Assembly: GCA_938074525.1 (NCBI GenBank)
Contig: CALJEX010000024.1
Location: 1 to 38,587, forward strand
Source: an uncultured Gammaproteobacteria bacterium
GTDB taxonomy: Bacteria; Pseudomonadota; Gammaproteobacteria; UBA4575
Length of the DNA stretch: 38,587 nt
Direction of reading: 5' to 3'
Under the pieces are notes generated by a model. The model did not search any database and was not told the origin of the DNA. It was given only the letters and a program-made list of their open reading frames with translations. The position numbers were made by a program, and so were the translations under genes. Below, piece by piece: positions 7,908 to 17,389 of this stretch; position 1 is the stretch's first letter; each line of letters opens with the position of its first letter.

Positions 7908-8114
7908 ATGAGTAAAGGTACAGTAAAGTGGTTCAACGCGGACAAAGGTTTTGGCTTCATCACTCCAGAAGATGGTGGAAAAGATCTTTTCGTACACCAC
8001 TCTGAAATCAAAAGCGGTGGCGGTTACGCAACGTTGAATGATGGTCAAGCAGTTGAGTTTGAAGTGGGCGAAGGTCAAAAAGGCCCATGCGCTAATAATG
8101 TCGTTCCTGTTTAG
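7908..8114 (+). CDS. CspA-family cold-shock protein
   Basis: A 68-residue single cold-shock domain. It starts [17 protein letters not shown], containing RNP1 (KGFGFI), and then has RNP2 as LFVHHSEI. These single-stranded RNA/DNA-binding proteins melt secondary structure in mRNA. The length is standard and all aromatic binding residues are present. An AAGGA precedes the ATG. A strong hairpin terminator follows at 8132-8160, so the gene is an independent unit. Confidence 0.95.
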   Translation: MSKGTVKWFNADKGFGFITPEDGGKDLFVHHSEIKSGGGYATLNDGQAVEFEVGEGQKGPCANNVVPV

Positions 8115-8131
8115 CCTCAATTAAGTAATTT

Positions 8132-8160
8132 ATGAGTAGCTAGATTATCTAGCTACTCAT
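8132..8160 (+). terminator. Terminator after the cold-shock gene
   Basis: ATGAGTAGCTAGAT and ATCTAGCTACTCAT are perfectly complementary 14-base arms around one base (effectively a 12-bp stem with a small loop), followed by ATCTCTTT. The weak T-run suits moderate termination. It also lies downstream of the convergent thioesterase gene. Confidence 0.75.
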
Positions 8161-8209
8161 ATCTCTTTAATCTAGTTCTCTGTTTTTGATTCTCTATAGA
8201 CTGATTACT

Positions 8210-8707
8210 TTAGTCAGAATCTAGGCCAACGTGTAACTGCAGGTTTCTTTCGTGTATCTCTTTACGCATCTGACAGCGCATTTTGCCGGCCTGAAATAGC
8301 TTCTCTTCTGTTTCAGATTCAAGTTTCAATCTTGGCACTTGCTGGGATTCCCCATTTTCATCCACTGAAATCATTGTGAAGTAACAAGATATTGCGTGAT
8401 ACTTTTTCTTTTCGCAGATCTTCTCACCTTCAACCTTAATACCAATTTCCATCGAGCTGCGCCCGACATAATTGACATTGCATTTAAAAGTGACTAAATC
8501 TCCTACTGTAATCGGATTCTTGAACACTACTTGATCAAGTGAAGCAGTGACTACGTAAGTCTGACAATAACGTGAGGCACAAGAAAAAGCCGCCTCATCC
8601 AAAAGCTTCAATATTGAGCCACCATGGACTTTGCCAGAGAAATTGGCCATCTCTGGGGTCATCAAGCGCGTCATAAACAGCTTTTTTTCTTGTTTTAGTG
8701 GATCCAC
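8210..8707 (-). CDS. Hotdog-fold acyl-CoA thioesterase
   Basis: A 165-residue BACH/YciA-type acyl-CoA hydrolase. The active-site segment NFSGKVHGGSILKLLDEAAF (N22, H28-G-G, D37) is typical of the HotDog ACOT domain, followed by the DQVVFKNPITVGDLVTF strand pair and FTMISVDENGE. It hydrolyses acyl-CoA thioesters in the cytoplasm; chain-length preference cannot be read. GGAG lies before the start. It is divergent from prc across a 235-bp gap. Confidence 0.88.
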   Translation of the reverse strand: MDPLKQEKKLFMTRLMTPEMANFSGKVHGGSILKLLDEAAFSCASRYCQTYVVTASLDQVVFKNPITVGDLVTFKCNVNYVGRSSMEIGIKVEGEKICEKKKYHAISCYFTMISVDENGESQQVPRLKLESETEEKLFQAGKMRCQMRKEIHERNLQLHVGLDSD

Positions 8708-8942
8708 TAATATTCTCCTTAATATATTCTCACCATAGCTTATGCATGAGAATCCTCAATCCTTTAATATTCTTTTATTTCAAAGGGTTATAAGATTTTC
8801 TTGGTATTATATGGCACAATCTCACCAGCATCCAAATTAAATAACGCGCTATTTTAATTGTTTTGCACTGAACTCACTGAGAGTTTTTCATCAAAATAGA
8901 GACATAAATACGCTATTTACTTGAACATTTGTATACAATAAA

Positions 8943-11078
8943 TTGAAATCTAACTATAAATTCTTTGAATTAATCACCAGAGCCCAAGTCAAAACCATCG
9001 TGCATAAAAAAATAATCAACCTAATCTCCGCCTTTTTATTGGCAACCTTATCTTTCAGTAGTGTTGCCGTTGAGAATGCTACTCTATCTCCTACGGTTGA
9101 TCACTTACGAGCAACTAAAATTATTACTGACTTTTTAGGTCGCTATCATTATCGCAAAGTCGATTTAAATGATGAATTTTCAGTAACCATCTTCAATAAT
9201 TTTTTAGACTCACTTGATTCAAGTAAAAGCTATTTCCTAGCTACTGATATTGCACGTTTTGATAAATACAGATTCACTCTAGACGATGCCTTGCGCGCGA
9301 ATAATTTACTGCCAGCGTATTCGATTTTTTCTACTTACCAAAAAAGAGTTAGTGAGCGTATTGAATATGCGTTGCTGTTGATAGAAAAAGAGTTTGATTT
9401 TTCTAAAGACGAGACTTTTTTCATTGAACGCAAAAACGCTAAATGGCCGGTAACAATAGAACAACAAAATGACTTATGGCGTAAGCGCATTAAAAATGAT
9501 GTGTTGTCATTAGTGCTTGCTGATAAAGAAAAAGATGAAATTAAAAAGACGTTAGTTAAACGTTACAGTAGTGTATTAAAACGCACTAAACAATTAGACA
9601 AAAACGATATTTTCCAGCTGTATATCAACTCGTACGCCACTGCGATAGATCCTCATACCAGCTATTTATCTCCACGCTCATTTGATAATTTTGAAATTCG
9701 TATGAGCCTTTCGTTAGAAGGAATTGGTGCGTTACTACGTACTGATGGCGACAACACTATAGTTGAACGTATTATTCCCGGTGGTCCAGCCGATTTAGGT
9801 GACTTACTCCACTCCAAAGATAAAATTATCGGTATTTCTCAGCAGAATGAAAAAGAATTCACCGATGTGGTGGGTTGGCGCTTAGAAGAAGTAGTTGAAT
9901 TGATCCGCGGCCCAAAAGGCACGGTTGTTAAGTTACAAATTTTACCCGGCAATAAAGGTGACGGCGCAGCAGTAGAAGAGATTGCTATCACTCGTAATAA
10001 AATTAAATTAGAAGAACAAGCCGCAACTAAAGATGTAATAGAAATAGCCAACAATAATAAAACAGAAAAAATTGGCATCGTTACCATCCCTACTTTCTAC
10101 TTGGACTTCAACGCTTTCCAAAATGGTGAAGAGGATTATCGTAGTACAACTCGCGACGTACATAAGTTATTAGGTGAATTACTAGAAGAGAATATCGATA
10201 GCTTAGTTCTCGACTTGCGCTCAAATGGTGGTGGTTCATTAATTGAGGCGACTCAATTATCCGGCCTATTCATAGACAAAGGCCCGATTGTTCAAGTGCG
10301 TGACTCTAGCGGCCATATTGAAATTCACAAAGATAAAGATGCTAGCATTTCCTACACAGGGCCAATGGTTGTGTTGGTAGATAGATTCAGCGCCTCAGCT
10401 TCAGAGATTGTCGCCAGCGCATTACAAGACTATGGTCGCGCCGTGATTGTAGGCGAAACCACTTTCGGCAAAGGTTCAGTACAGCAGCTTGTCGACTTAA
10501 ACCGATTTGGACGTAAAAATGATGCCAACTTAGGCCAGTTAAAGGCAACTATTGCGCAATATTACCGAATCAATGGCGAGAGCACGCAACACCGTGGCGT
10601 TGAACCCGATATCCCGTTCGAAGCCTCTTACGATAAATCTGAGCAGGGTGAGCGCAGTCTAGATAACGCTTTACCATGGACCAAAATTTCTCCTACTCAA
10701 TTTGATAATCGCCATATTTCAAAGCGAATTATAGAAGACCTAGAAAAACAACATGTCAGCCGTACCAAAGATGATGAAAAATATCAATCATTAATCAAGC
10801 TGTATAACTTAAATGAAAGTTTACAACGACAAACTGAGTTATCTTTAAATCAGAGCGAACGAGAGAAGACGTTCTCGCGTCTTGAAAAAGATCGAAAAGA
10901 ATTCGAACTGCTAATTGGTTTAAGAGATACAAGCAGTGATGACGATAGCGATGACAGCAAGGATGATGAGAAAGATAATATCGAAAGTGATGTTTTGCTC
11001 ATCGAAGCAGCACAGATTTCTGCAGACTTGAACAGTTACTGGAACCGAGCCAAGCAACGAATGATTGTTCAGCAGTAA
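8943..11078 (+). CDS. prc: Carboxy-terminal processing protease (Prc/Tsp, S41A)
   Basis: A 711-residue periplasmic tail-specific protease, close to the roughly 680 residues of E. coli Prc. It has a hydrophobic signal segment (about residues 25-42), the Prc N-terminal domain, a PDZ domain (about 243-345) and the S41 core with LRSNGGGSL. The Ser/Lys dyad is S485 in FSASASE and K510 in FGKGSVQQ, 25 residues apart as in E. coli. The C-terminal domain ends in an acidic Asp/Ser-rich stretch. The start is uncertain: TTG at 8943 gives the longest form, while GTG at 9000 gives a shorter, more typical signal peptide (MHKKIINLISAFLLATL). Neither has a clear ribosome binding site. The gene converges on the tauE-like gene with four bases between stops. 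Confidence 0.93.
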   Translation: MKSNYKFFELITRAQVKTIVHKKIINLISAFLLATLSFSSVAVENATLSPTVDHLRATKIITDFLGRYHYRKVDLNDEFSVTIFNNFLDSLDSSKSYFLATDIARFDKYRFTLDDALRANNLLPAYSIFSTYQKRVSERIEYALLLIEKEFDFSKDETFFIERKNAKWPVTIEQQNDLWRKRIKNDVLSLVLADKEKDEIKKTLVKRYSSVLKRTKQLDKNDIFQLYINSYATAIDPHTSYLSPRSFDNFEIRMSLSLEGIGALLRTDGDNTIVERIIPGGPADLGDLLHSKDKIIGISQQNEKEFTDVVGWRLEEVVELIRGPKGTVVKLQILPGNKGDGAAVEEIAITRNKIKLEEQAATKDVIEIANNNKTEKIGIVTIPTFYLDFNAFQNGEEDYRSTTRDVHKLLGELLEENIDSLVLDLRSNGGGSLIEATQLSGLFIDKGPIVQVRDSSGHIEIHKDKDASISYTGPMVVLVDRFSASASEIVASALQDYGRAVIVGETTFGKGSVQQLVDLNRFGRKNDANLGQLKATIAQYYRINGESTQHRGVEPDIPFEASYDKSEQGERSLDNALPWTKISPTQFDNRHISKRIIEDLEKQHVSRTKDDEKYQSLIKLYNLNESLQRQTELSLNQSEREKTFSRLEKDRKEFELLIGLRDTSSDDDSDDSKDDEKDNIESDVLLIEAAQISADLNSYWNRAKQRMIVQQ

Positions 11079-11082
11079 TTAC

Positions 11083-11886
11083 TTAAACAACCGACAGTAG
11101 CATTTTCGCTCCCAACAACAGCAAGAAAACCGCAAACACTTTCTTAAGCACAGGCACAGGTAATTTATGAGCCAAACGAGCACCTAATGGTGCCGTAAAA
11201 TAGCTTACTATTGATATTAGCACTACCGCGGGCAAGTAAATAAAACCAAATAAATAATTTTGCTGATAAGCACTATTCCAACCATTGATCAAATAACCCA
11301 ACGTCCCTGCTATCGCAATAGGGAAACCAATCGCCGCTGAGGTGCCAATGGCTTTCTTTAATGGAATATTATGCCAGGCCAAAAAAGGCACAGTTAAACT
11401 CCCTCCCCCAATCGCAACTACTGCAGAGATTGCCCCTATTCCACTTCCTGCAGTTAATAAGCCTACCTTACCCGGTGTCGTACGGGATGCTTTTGGTTGG
11501 GCATTTAAGAACATTTGAATAGATACATATGTCATAAATAGCGCAAAGAATATTGCCAAATGACGCGAACTAATCTGTGTGACTAAGTATGTGGCAACAA
11601 AAGTCCCAACCAGTACGCCGGGAGTCATTGTCTTTACTATCTTCCACACAACACCTTGATGACTTTGATGTGCATACAAACTTGACGCCGATGTCATAAT
11701 AATCGATGCCATTGATGTGCCTAGCGCTAAGTGCACTACCGATTCAACAGGAACATTTTTATATAAGAAATAAGAAGTGAGCACTGGCACCATAATGCCA
11801 CCTCCACCAACACCTAAAAGACCCGCAAAGAAACCAACAACGGCACCAAGCAGCAAAAAGATAACTACGCTATCGAATCCAATCAC
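11083..11886 (-). CDS. TauE/SafE-family sulfite/anion exporter
   Basis: A 267-residue inner-membrane protein with about eight transmembrane segments and the two halves typical of TauE/SafE: FFAGLLGVGGGGIMVPVL near the N-terminus and GAISAVVAIGGGSLTVPFLAW in the middle. Members export sulfite, sulfoacetate or other organosulfonates; the substrate here is not determined. It is the last gene of a minus-strand cluster, three bases after traB-like, and is expected to be co-transcribed with it. Confidence 0.88.
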   Translation of the reverse strand: MIGFDSVVIFLLLGAVVGFFAGLLGVGGGGIMVPVLTSYFLYKNVPVESVVHLALGTSMASIIMTSASSLYAHQSHQGVVWKIVKTMTPGVLVGTFVATYLVTQISSRHLAIFFALFMTYVSIQMFLNAQPKASRTTPGKVGLLTAGSGIGAISAVVAIGGGSLTVPFLAWHNIPLKKAIGTSAAIGFPIAIAGTLGYLINGWNSAYQQNYLFGFIYLPAVVLISIVSYFTAPLGARLAHKLPVPVLKKVFAVFLLLLGAKMLLSVV

Positions 11887-11889
11887 AGA

Positions 11890-13092
11890 TTAGTTGACTA
11901 ACGCGTCGAATATTTGAAAGCCGGCAATATAAGTACCAAACACAGAACCTAATGTACTCAACAAAAACACTAGAATTAATCTCGCCACACGATTAGAACG
12001 CCAACCTGATAATTTTGTTGTATCTACACGTACATTTTCAAAGTCTTTAATCGTAGGTTTGCGCAGATAAAGCTCTACTGCTGAGGTAACGACACCTGCA
12101 CCAATCGCAGGATTGAGCGAAGTAAGTGGCGCTGCAAGAAATGCAGTGATCACCGTCAGTATATGTGCGCCCGCAATAGCGGCACCTAGTGCTGATAATC
12201 CTCCATTAATTAAAATCCAGTTTACAACCAAACTCCAACCCAAATCAGTACTCTTACTAAATCCAAATGCAAAACCACTCAACACTAGCGCAACAATTAT
12301 CCACGGAATAAATTTACCAACATTTGACCCTTTAGGAAGGTGCGTTAATTCATTAATTGTATCTTGTGGAACGGCATTACCATTACTCAATTCTTCTTTA
12401 ATACCTGCTAAGTGGCCGGCCCCAACCACTGCTAATATATTTTTGCCTTTGCGCTTATCTACAGCCTGTCTTAGTTTTGCTGACATGAATTGATCACGTT
12501 CAGCAATTAATGGACTAAAAAGATCATAAGCAGAGGTAGCAAATTGAGCAAACGTATTTTCAAGCATATCGCCTGTCTTTAATTTCTCGATTTCTTCTTC
12601 TGTGACTTTTTCATTGGTGACTACGCTGGCGATTAATCCTGAAATCACATACAGCTTTCTCCACCAAGGAATATTTCTATACAGGCGTTTTAAGGTAATA
12701 CCCACATCTCTATCTATCAATTCCAAAGGCAGATCTTTTTGCTCGGCTAGTTCAATCGCTACACGCATTTCCTGACCAGGTTGAACTTCAAATTGCTCTG
12801 CTAAACGTTGTTGATAAGCACCTAAAGCAAGACTTGCAGCTACCATGCTAGCTTTCTTAGTCTTAATCACTTCAAAAAGATCCATTTCTGCCAGAGAATT
12901 AGGATTGACGATGGATTTATAGCGGCTATCACAAAGCTCTATTGCAATCACATCAAATTGATTAGTTTCAATCAGCTCTGTTACTGCATCAGCGCTCGCT
13001 TTAGACACGTGCGCAGTGCCTAGGATAGTTATTTTAGTATCGTTTATCTGAATCTCTTCGATTGGTTGAGATTCAGCAGGTAGTTCATTCAT
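11890..13092 (-). CDS. TraB/PrgY-family membrane protein
   Basis: A 400-residue TraB-family protein. The N-terminal domain shows the conserved GTAHVSK (residues 25-31), the VIAIELCDSRY motif and VVGAGHLAGI, which in the Tiki/TraB/EreA superfamily make up a putative metal-dependent hydrolase site. The C-terminal part, from about residue 260, has four or five membrane segments. In Enterococcus TraB/PrgY shuts down pheromone production; in proteobacteria the role is unknown. The gene lies between a MazG-like hydrolase and an exporter in one operon. Confidence 0.85.
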   Translation of the reverse strand: MNELPAESQPIEEIQINDTKITILGTAHVSKASADAVTELIETNQFDVIAIELCDSRYKSIVNPNSLAEMDLFEVIKTKKASMVAASLALGAYQQRLAEQFEVQPGQEMRVAIELAEQKDLPLELIDRDVGITLKRLYRNIPWWRKLYVISGLIASVVTNEKVTEEEIEKLKTGDMLENTFAQFATSAYDLFSPLIAERDQFMSAKLRQAVDKRKGKNILAVVGAGHLAGIKEELSNGNAVPQDTINELTHLPKGSNVGKFIPWIIVALVLSGFAFGFSKSTDLGWSLVVNWILINGGLSALGAAIAGAHILTVITAFLAAPLTSLNPAIGAGVVTSAVELYLRKPTIKDFENVRVDTTKLSGWRSNRVARLILVFLLSTLGSVFGTYIAGFQIFDALVN

Positions 13093-13111
13093 TAGATTTT
13101 AAAAAGTTAAA

Positions 13112-13465
13112 TTAATATTCAGTATATTTTTTTGAGCTGCCTTTAACCTTACTGACAGGATAGCGCTGATCATTGATTTTCATCTTTTCTTTAGTCACAG
13201 ACATCAAATCAACATCAAGTTGATCACTAATACGTAGTAGATAAATAAATATATCTGCCAACTCATAAGCAACCAGCTGTTGCTTAGCTTCACCTAGTGC
13301 ATAACTTGCTTGGTCTGGCATCCATTGAAAATGTTCAAGCAATTCTGACACTTCAACAGACAAGGCCATTGAAAGATTTTTTGGACTATGGAACTGTTCC
13401 CAGTCACGATCTTGCGCAAATTTTCTTAACGCCAACATTAAATCTTTTACTTCTGTTTTTTCCAT
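13112..13465 (-). CDS. MazG-like nucleotide pyrophosphohydrolase
   Basis: A 117-residue all-alpha NTP pyrophosphatase of the MazG/RS21-C6 (dCTPase-like) type. The metal-binding helices are visible as VEVSELLEHFQW (residues 37-48) and YELADIFIYLL (about 67-77), providing the ExxE and ExxD motif. These enzymes hydrolyse non-canonical or excess (d)NTPs to monophosphates. Its start codon overlaps the stop codon of the upstream yihY-like gene, so translational coupling is likely. Confidence 0.85.
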   Translation of the reverse strand: MEKTEVKDLMLALRKFAQDRDWEQFHSPKNLSMALSVEVSELLEHFQWMPDQASYALGEAKQQLVAYELADIFIYLLRISDQLDVDLMSVTKEKMKINDQRYPVSKVKGSSKKYTEY

Positions 13466-14823
13466 TACGATCCAGCCAAGGCAACATTTAAATTTTCGGA
13501 TTTACTTGCATTCATTTCTATCACTTCTTTGATGGTCAGATCACCCAACTCACGCTCAATTGAATTCTCCACTCTGTCGACAATGCGCAATGCCATATCT
13601 GTATCAGAGTTATGCATATGCACTGGAGAATATATCGCATAGCTATGGCGAACTGCTGAGTAAGCCTCCGATACAGTTAGATTTTCAAGCGGCGTTGCCG
13701 GCAAATACGAAGAAGATGAAACACCCACACTATATAATATTCCTGCTGCCTCATAACACTGTAATACTTCTTCAACAGATTGCTTAGGGCATGATAAATG
13801 ATCCACAATTGCTTCAACACTGACAGGTGAATTTCTATTATAGAAACTGGCACCAATCACTAACAAAACATTCAAAGCAATATGCTCACGGTCATGATTA
13901 TTTAACGATACCGTTTGATTTTTCGACATTAAATATTCAGGGTATTGGCGATAAAATGCAACACTTGAGCCTACCAATAAAATCAACCAATTCAGATACA
14001 ACCAGGTCATAAAGAAAAAGATAATCGCGAAACCAGCATAAATGGCTGTCTGCGTAGATGACTGAGCAATCACCAATGCATAAATATAACCGACTGACTG
14101 CCACAGTATCCCTGCCGCCACACCACCAGTTAACGCCGGAATGAAACGCACCTTGGTATTGGGAACAAACGAATAAACGAAGGTAAATGCGAATATAATC
14201 AATGCATAAGGAATTAGCTTAGTAACAAATTCCAATACCAATCCAAATGGCTCAACACTGGCCAAACTTTGCGTGACCGAATTATTCAATAAGCTGGCAG
14301 TCGTTCCCATGGCAGCGATTACCAGAACAGGACCTACCATTAACACGCTCAAATAATTACTAAATCGTTCTGCCAAACTTCTTGTTTTCTGTATGCGCCA
14401 AGTATAATTGAATGCTTCTTCTACTTTGGTTAATAGCGAAATAACTGAATAGAATAAGAATGCAATCCCTAAAGTACCCAACAAACCCACTTCAACATTA
14501 TCCACAAAGCCAATAATATTACTGGTGAGCTCTGGCGCTTTATCGCCTAAGTGTGAAAATAAATTTAACAACGCAGGTTCAATTTGATTATGCACACCAA
14601 ATGCTTTTAACACGGAGAAGCTAACTGCTATCAAAGGCACAAATGATAAAATGGTCGTGAACACTAACGACATAGCACGCAAGTTTAATTGACCGTTTGC
14701 CAGATCAATCACAATCAAATAACCAAAGCGACAGACACTAATAAGCGGTTGCTTCCATAATGGTAGCGACTTGATATCGACCTTCCAAATTGCTTCGGCT
14801 ATTTTTTTAAATATGACTTGCAT
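13465..14823 (-). CDS. YihY/BrkB-family membrane protein (UPF0761)
   Basis: A 452-residue protein with about six membrane segments in the first 300 residues (SLVFTTILSFVPLIAVSFS, FLFYSVISLLTKVEEAFNYTWRI and others). The cytoplasmic C-terminal part contains a winged-helix-like region (SVEAIVDHLSCPKQSVEEVLQ). The family was once annotated as ribonuclease BN, which is now considered wrong. The ATG at 14823 has AAGAG at good spacing and lies four bases after the moeB stop; the frame extends to 14901 within moeB but that extension reads unlike the family. Confidence 0.85.
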   Translation of the reverse strand: MQVIFKKIAEAIWKVDIKSLPLWKQPLISVCRFGYLIVIDLANGQLNLRAMSLVFTTILSFVPLIAVSFSVLKAFGVHNQIEPALLNLFSHLGDKAPELTSNIIGFVDNVEVGLLGTLGIAFLFYSVISLLTKVEEAFNYTWRIQKTRSLAERFSNYLSVLMVGPVLVIAAMGTTASLLNNSVTQSLASVEPFGLVLEFVTKLIPYALIIFAFTFVYSFVPNTKVRFIPALTGGVAAGILWQSVGYIYALVIAQSSTQTAIYAGFAIIFFFMTWLYLNWLILLVGSSVAFYRQYPEYLMSKNQTVSLNNHDREHIALNVLLVIGASFYNRNSPVSVEAIVDHLSCPKQSVEEVLQCYEAAGILYSVGVSSSSYLPATPLENLTVSEAYSAVRHSYAIYSPVHMHNSDTDMALRIVDRVENSIERELGDLTIKEVIEMNASKSENLNVALAGS

Positions 14824-14827
14824 CTGT

Positions 14828-15592
14828 TTACTCTTTTGAACACACAGGACAACTCGAGTCTTTACGCAGTCGCACTGAACGCCAATCCATGCGCAATGCA
14901 TCTAGCAGCATCAACTTGCCGGTTAATGTTTCTCCAATTCCCAGTAGCATTTTGATTGCTTCAGTCGCCATCATTGTTCCGACTATTCCGGCAACCGGTC
15001 CTAACACACCATTTTCTGAACAATTAAGCTGCTCATCCATGGCGCTAGGATATAAACAATGGTAGCACGGTGAATCTGCCTGACTATGATCAAACGTCGT
15101 CAGCTGCCCTTCAAAGCGTATGACCGCGCCCGATATCAAGGCTGTCTTTGCTTTCAAACAAGCTTCATTGTGTTTGTAGCGTGCTGCAAAATTATCGGTA
15201 CCATCAAGCACGATATCGGCATTAGTCACCAGTGTTAGTAATTGTTGCTCGTTTGGTATTTTTGCTAGTGTCGTGATTTGAACATTGGTACCAAATTGGC
15301 GTAGCTTCTGCTCGGCAACATCAGCCTTATAAAGACCAATATCTTCAACTGTATATAGGATCTGGCGTTGCATATTGGACTGATCAACAATATCAGGATC
15401 AACAATCACAATTTCACCAATGCCTGCCGTTGCTAAATATAAAAGTGCAGGACAACCTAAGCCGCCCGCACCCAACACCAATACGCTAGCATTGATTAAC
15501 TTTTGCTGACCTTCAATATCAATTTGCGGCAACATAATCTGTCGACTAAATTGCAGCAGTTGCGCATCAGTCAGCTCATTAGAAGTAGACAT
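14828..15592 (-). CDS. moeB: Molybdopterin-synthase adenylyltransferase MoeB
   Basis: A 254-residue E1-like enzyme that adenylates the C-terminal glycine of MoaD so that it can receive sulfur. The nucleotide loop GAGGLGCPALLYLATAG (41-57), the IVDPDIVDQSNMQRQ segment (63-77) and DGTDNFAARY (130-139) are intact. Zinc cysteines are C176/C179 and C248/C251, with C191 in the place of the usual active-site cysteine. No rhodanese domain is fused, which favours MoeB; ThiF for thiamine is the alternative. The nearby mobA and mobB genes support the molybdenum role. Confidence 0.85.
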   Translation of the reverse strand: MSTSNELTDAQLLQFSRQIMLPQIDIEGQQKLINASVLVLGAGGLGCPALLYLATAGIGEIVIVDPDIVDQSNMQRQILYTVEDIGLYKADVAEQKLRQFGTNVQITTLAKIPNEQQLLTLVTNADIVLDGTDNFAARYKHNEACLKAKTALISGAVIRFEGQLTTFDHSQADSPCYHCLYPSAMDEQLNCSENGVLGPVAGIVGTMMATEAIKMLLGIGETLTGKLMLLDALRMDWRSVRLRKDSSCPVCSKE

Positions 15593-15600
15593 TAATCTAG

Positions 15601-15906
15601 TTATTTTTTATTCGCGTTAAATGCAGCTAGTTGTTCTGGTGTCGCTTCTTTTTGATACTTATCTTTCCATTCTGAATATGGCATTCCATAGACTTTCTCA
15701 CGTGCTTGATCATAATCCAATTCAAGCCCATGATCTTTGGCAGCGGCTACGTACCACTTTGATAGACAGTTACGGCAGAAATCCGCCAAATTCATTAAGT
15801 CGATATTTTGCACATCAGGTTTAGATTGAAAGTGTTCGACTAACCGTCTATAAACCGCGGCTTCAATTTCCATTTGCTTGTCTGCAACTTTATGTTCATC
15901 ACTCAT
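15601..15906 (-). CDS. DUF1244 protein
   Basis: A 101-residue helical protein matching the DUF1244 family, seen in its conserved run AVYRRLVEHFQSKPDVQNID, the NLADFCRNCLSKWY centre and YGMPYSEWKDKYQKEAT. The family is widespread in proteobacteria and has no assigned function. It is the first gene of the minus-strand cluster, eight bases ahead of moeB, and its promoter lies in the 79-bp divergent gap with mobA. Confidence 0.9.
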   Translation of the reverse strand: MSDEHKVADKQMEIEAAVYRRLVEHFQSKPDVQNIDLMNLADFCRNCLSKWYVAAAKDHGLELDYDQAREKVYGMPYSEWKDKYQKEATPEQLAAFNANKK

Positions 15907-15985
15907 GTATTTATGCTCCTTGTTAGGTTTGAAACCTTTATAATCTGATTGAAATGTATTTTACCTTGAAGTGCGCTAATCCAAC

Positions 15986-16576
15986 ATGAAAACACACAAC
16001 AATATTACTGGTTTAATTCTCGCCGGCGGACTCGCTCGCCGCATGGGGGGCACCGACAAAGGTCTGGTGGTATTAGAAGGACGCCCCATGATTGCCTACA
16101 TTATTGATGCTTTGAGCCCACAAGTAGACTCGATACTGATCAATGCTAATCGTAACATCAGCACATACAAAGAGTACGGCTACCCGGTGATTAGCGATGA
16201 ACTTGAGGACTTTCAAGGCCCACTGGCAGGCATGGCAAGTGGACTAAAGCATTGCAAAACTGATTATATCGCGACCGTTCCCTGTGATGGTCCAGTGTTA
16301 CCCGATAATTATGCCGATATTCTCATGCAAGCCTCGATTCAAGCTAGCAGCCCCATTAGCGTTGCCTTTGACGGAAATAGATTACAGCCGGTATACGCGC
16401 TTATCCACCGAGATTTGTTAAGCGATTTGAATCATTATCTTGGCGCTGGCGAGCGTAAAATTGATCGTTGGTATGATAAGCATCAATTCGCTAAGGCCGA
16501 TTTTTCTTCACACTTAGAAATGTTTACTAATATTAATACGCCCGAAGATCTGCAAGCAGCCAGCGCATTAATATAA
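15986..16576 (+). CDS. mobA: Molybdenum cofactor guanylyltransferase MobA
   Basis: A 196-residue enzyme that transfers GMP from GTP to Mo-molybdopterin, forming the bis-MGD cofactor. The signature LILAGGLARRMGGTDKGLVV (residues 10-29) binds GTP, and the VPCDGPVLP segment (about 98-106) holds the metal-binding aspartate. The length matches E. coli MobA (194). It lies divergent from the DUF1244-moeB cluster and 20 bases ahead of mobB. Confidence 0.93.
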   Translation: MKTHNNITGLILAGGLARRMGGTDKGLVVLEGRPMIAYIIDALSPQVDSILINANRNISTYKEYGYPVISDELEDFQGPLAGMASGLKHCKTDYIATVPCDGPVLPDNYADILMQASIQASSPISVAFDGNRLQPVYALIHRDLLSDLNHYLGAGERKIDRWYDKHQFAKADFSSHLEMFTNINTPEDLQAASALI

Positions 16577-16596
16577 TTAACCCAATTCACTTAAAT

Positions 16597-17127
16597 ATGA
16601 ACCTACATAATTGCCCCACTCCATTAATTGGTTTTTGTGCATTTAGCGGCACAGGCAAGACAACATTATTAACTAAATTAATCCCGATACTTAGCCAGCA
16701 AGGTGTTCGCCTGGCTGTGATTAAACATGCCCACCATAATTTTGATGTCGACCATGAAGGCAAAGACAGCTATAAGCTGCGTCATGCAGGCGCCGCACAG
16801 ATGCTGATTTCTTCATCTCGGCGCTGGGCATTAATGACTGAATTAGATGAGACCCAAGCTGAATTATCGTTATCTGATCTTATCGATCAGATCGATCACA
16901 AAAACATCGATTTAATTTTAGTAGAAGGATTCAAGAAGTTATCCTTTCCAAAAATCGAATTACATCGCCCTAGTTTAGGGCATCCCATTATGTGTCTTGA
17001 AGATACCAATATCATTGCACTAGCGACTGATGAATCATGTCCTAACGTGGAACAAGTAGTTTGCTTAGATATCAATGAACCTAAGGAGATAGCGACATTT
17101 ATCTGTAGCCACTTTAAGCTTCGCTAG
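16597..17127 (+). CDS. mobB: Molybdopterin-guanine dinucleotide biosynthesis protein MobB
   Basis: A 176-residue GTP-binding accessory protein for MGD biosynthesis. The P-loop is FSGTGKTTLL (residues 17-26), followed by the KHAHHNFDVDHEGKDSYKLR segment and the DLILVEGFK Walker B-like strand, all family hallmarks. The length is normal. It is co-transcribed with mobA. MobB is helpful but not essential for cofactor maturation in E. coli. Confidence 0.93.
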   Translation: MNLHNCPTPLIGFCAFSGTGKTTLLTKLIPILSQQGVRLAVIKHAHHNFDVDHEGKDSYKLRHAGAAQMLISSSRRWALMTELDETQAELSLSDLIDQIDHKNIDLILVEGFKKLSFPKIELHRPSLGHPIMCLEDTNIIALATDESCPNVEQVVCLDINEPKEIATFICSHFKLR

Positions 17128-17389
17128 ATAATAAATGTGTGTGCTAACGCCATTTATTGATTTAGATATCCTCTATACTGCCGACTCATGTAAAATAGCT
17201 CGGTAATTGAAGATATCACTGCTTATTTATTAATCCTCGAAAGATCAAACTACTAAATATCAATTAGTTATATCAATTTATTAATTAGATTTATAATGTA
17301 CTGTCGATTATCGAAAAACTCTGCACAGGCCACCAATCAGTGCACCCTCAAATTAACGGACACTGAACTAGAATCCAGGAGGACTAAAC
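17128..17389. promoter_or_regulatory. AT-rich leader region of gltA
   Basis: 262 bp without a gene. A strong CAGGAGGA lies six bases before the gltA ATG. The AT-rich stretch 17200-17300 presumably holds the promoter, but several TATA-like candidates occur and none is clearly best. No riboswitch-like fold was recognised. Confidence 0.4.

Noticed and set aside
14824-14901. Longer N-terminus for the YihY-like protein
   Set aside because: It would overlap the end of moeB and adds a cysteine-rich stretch unlike the family; the ATG at 14823 has a good ribosome binding site.
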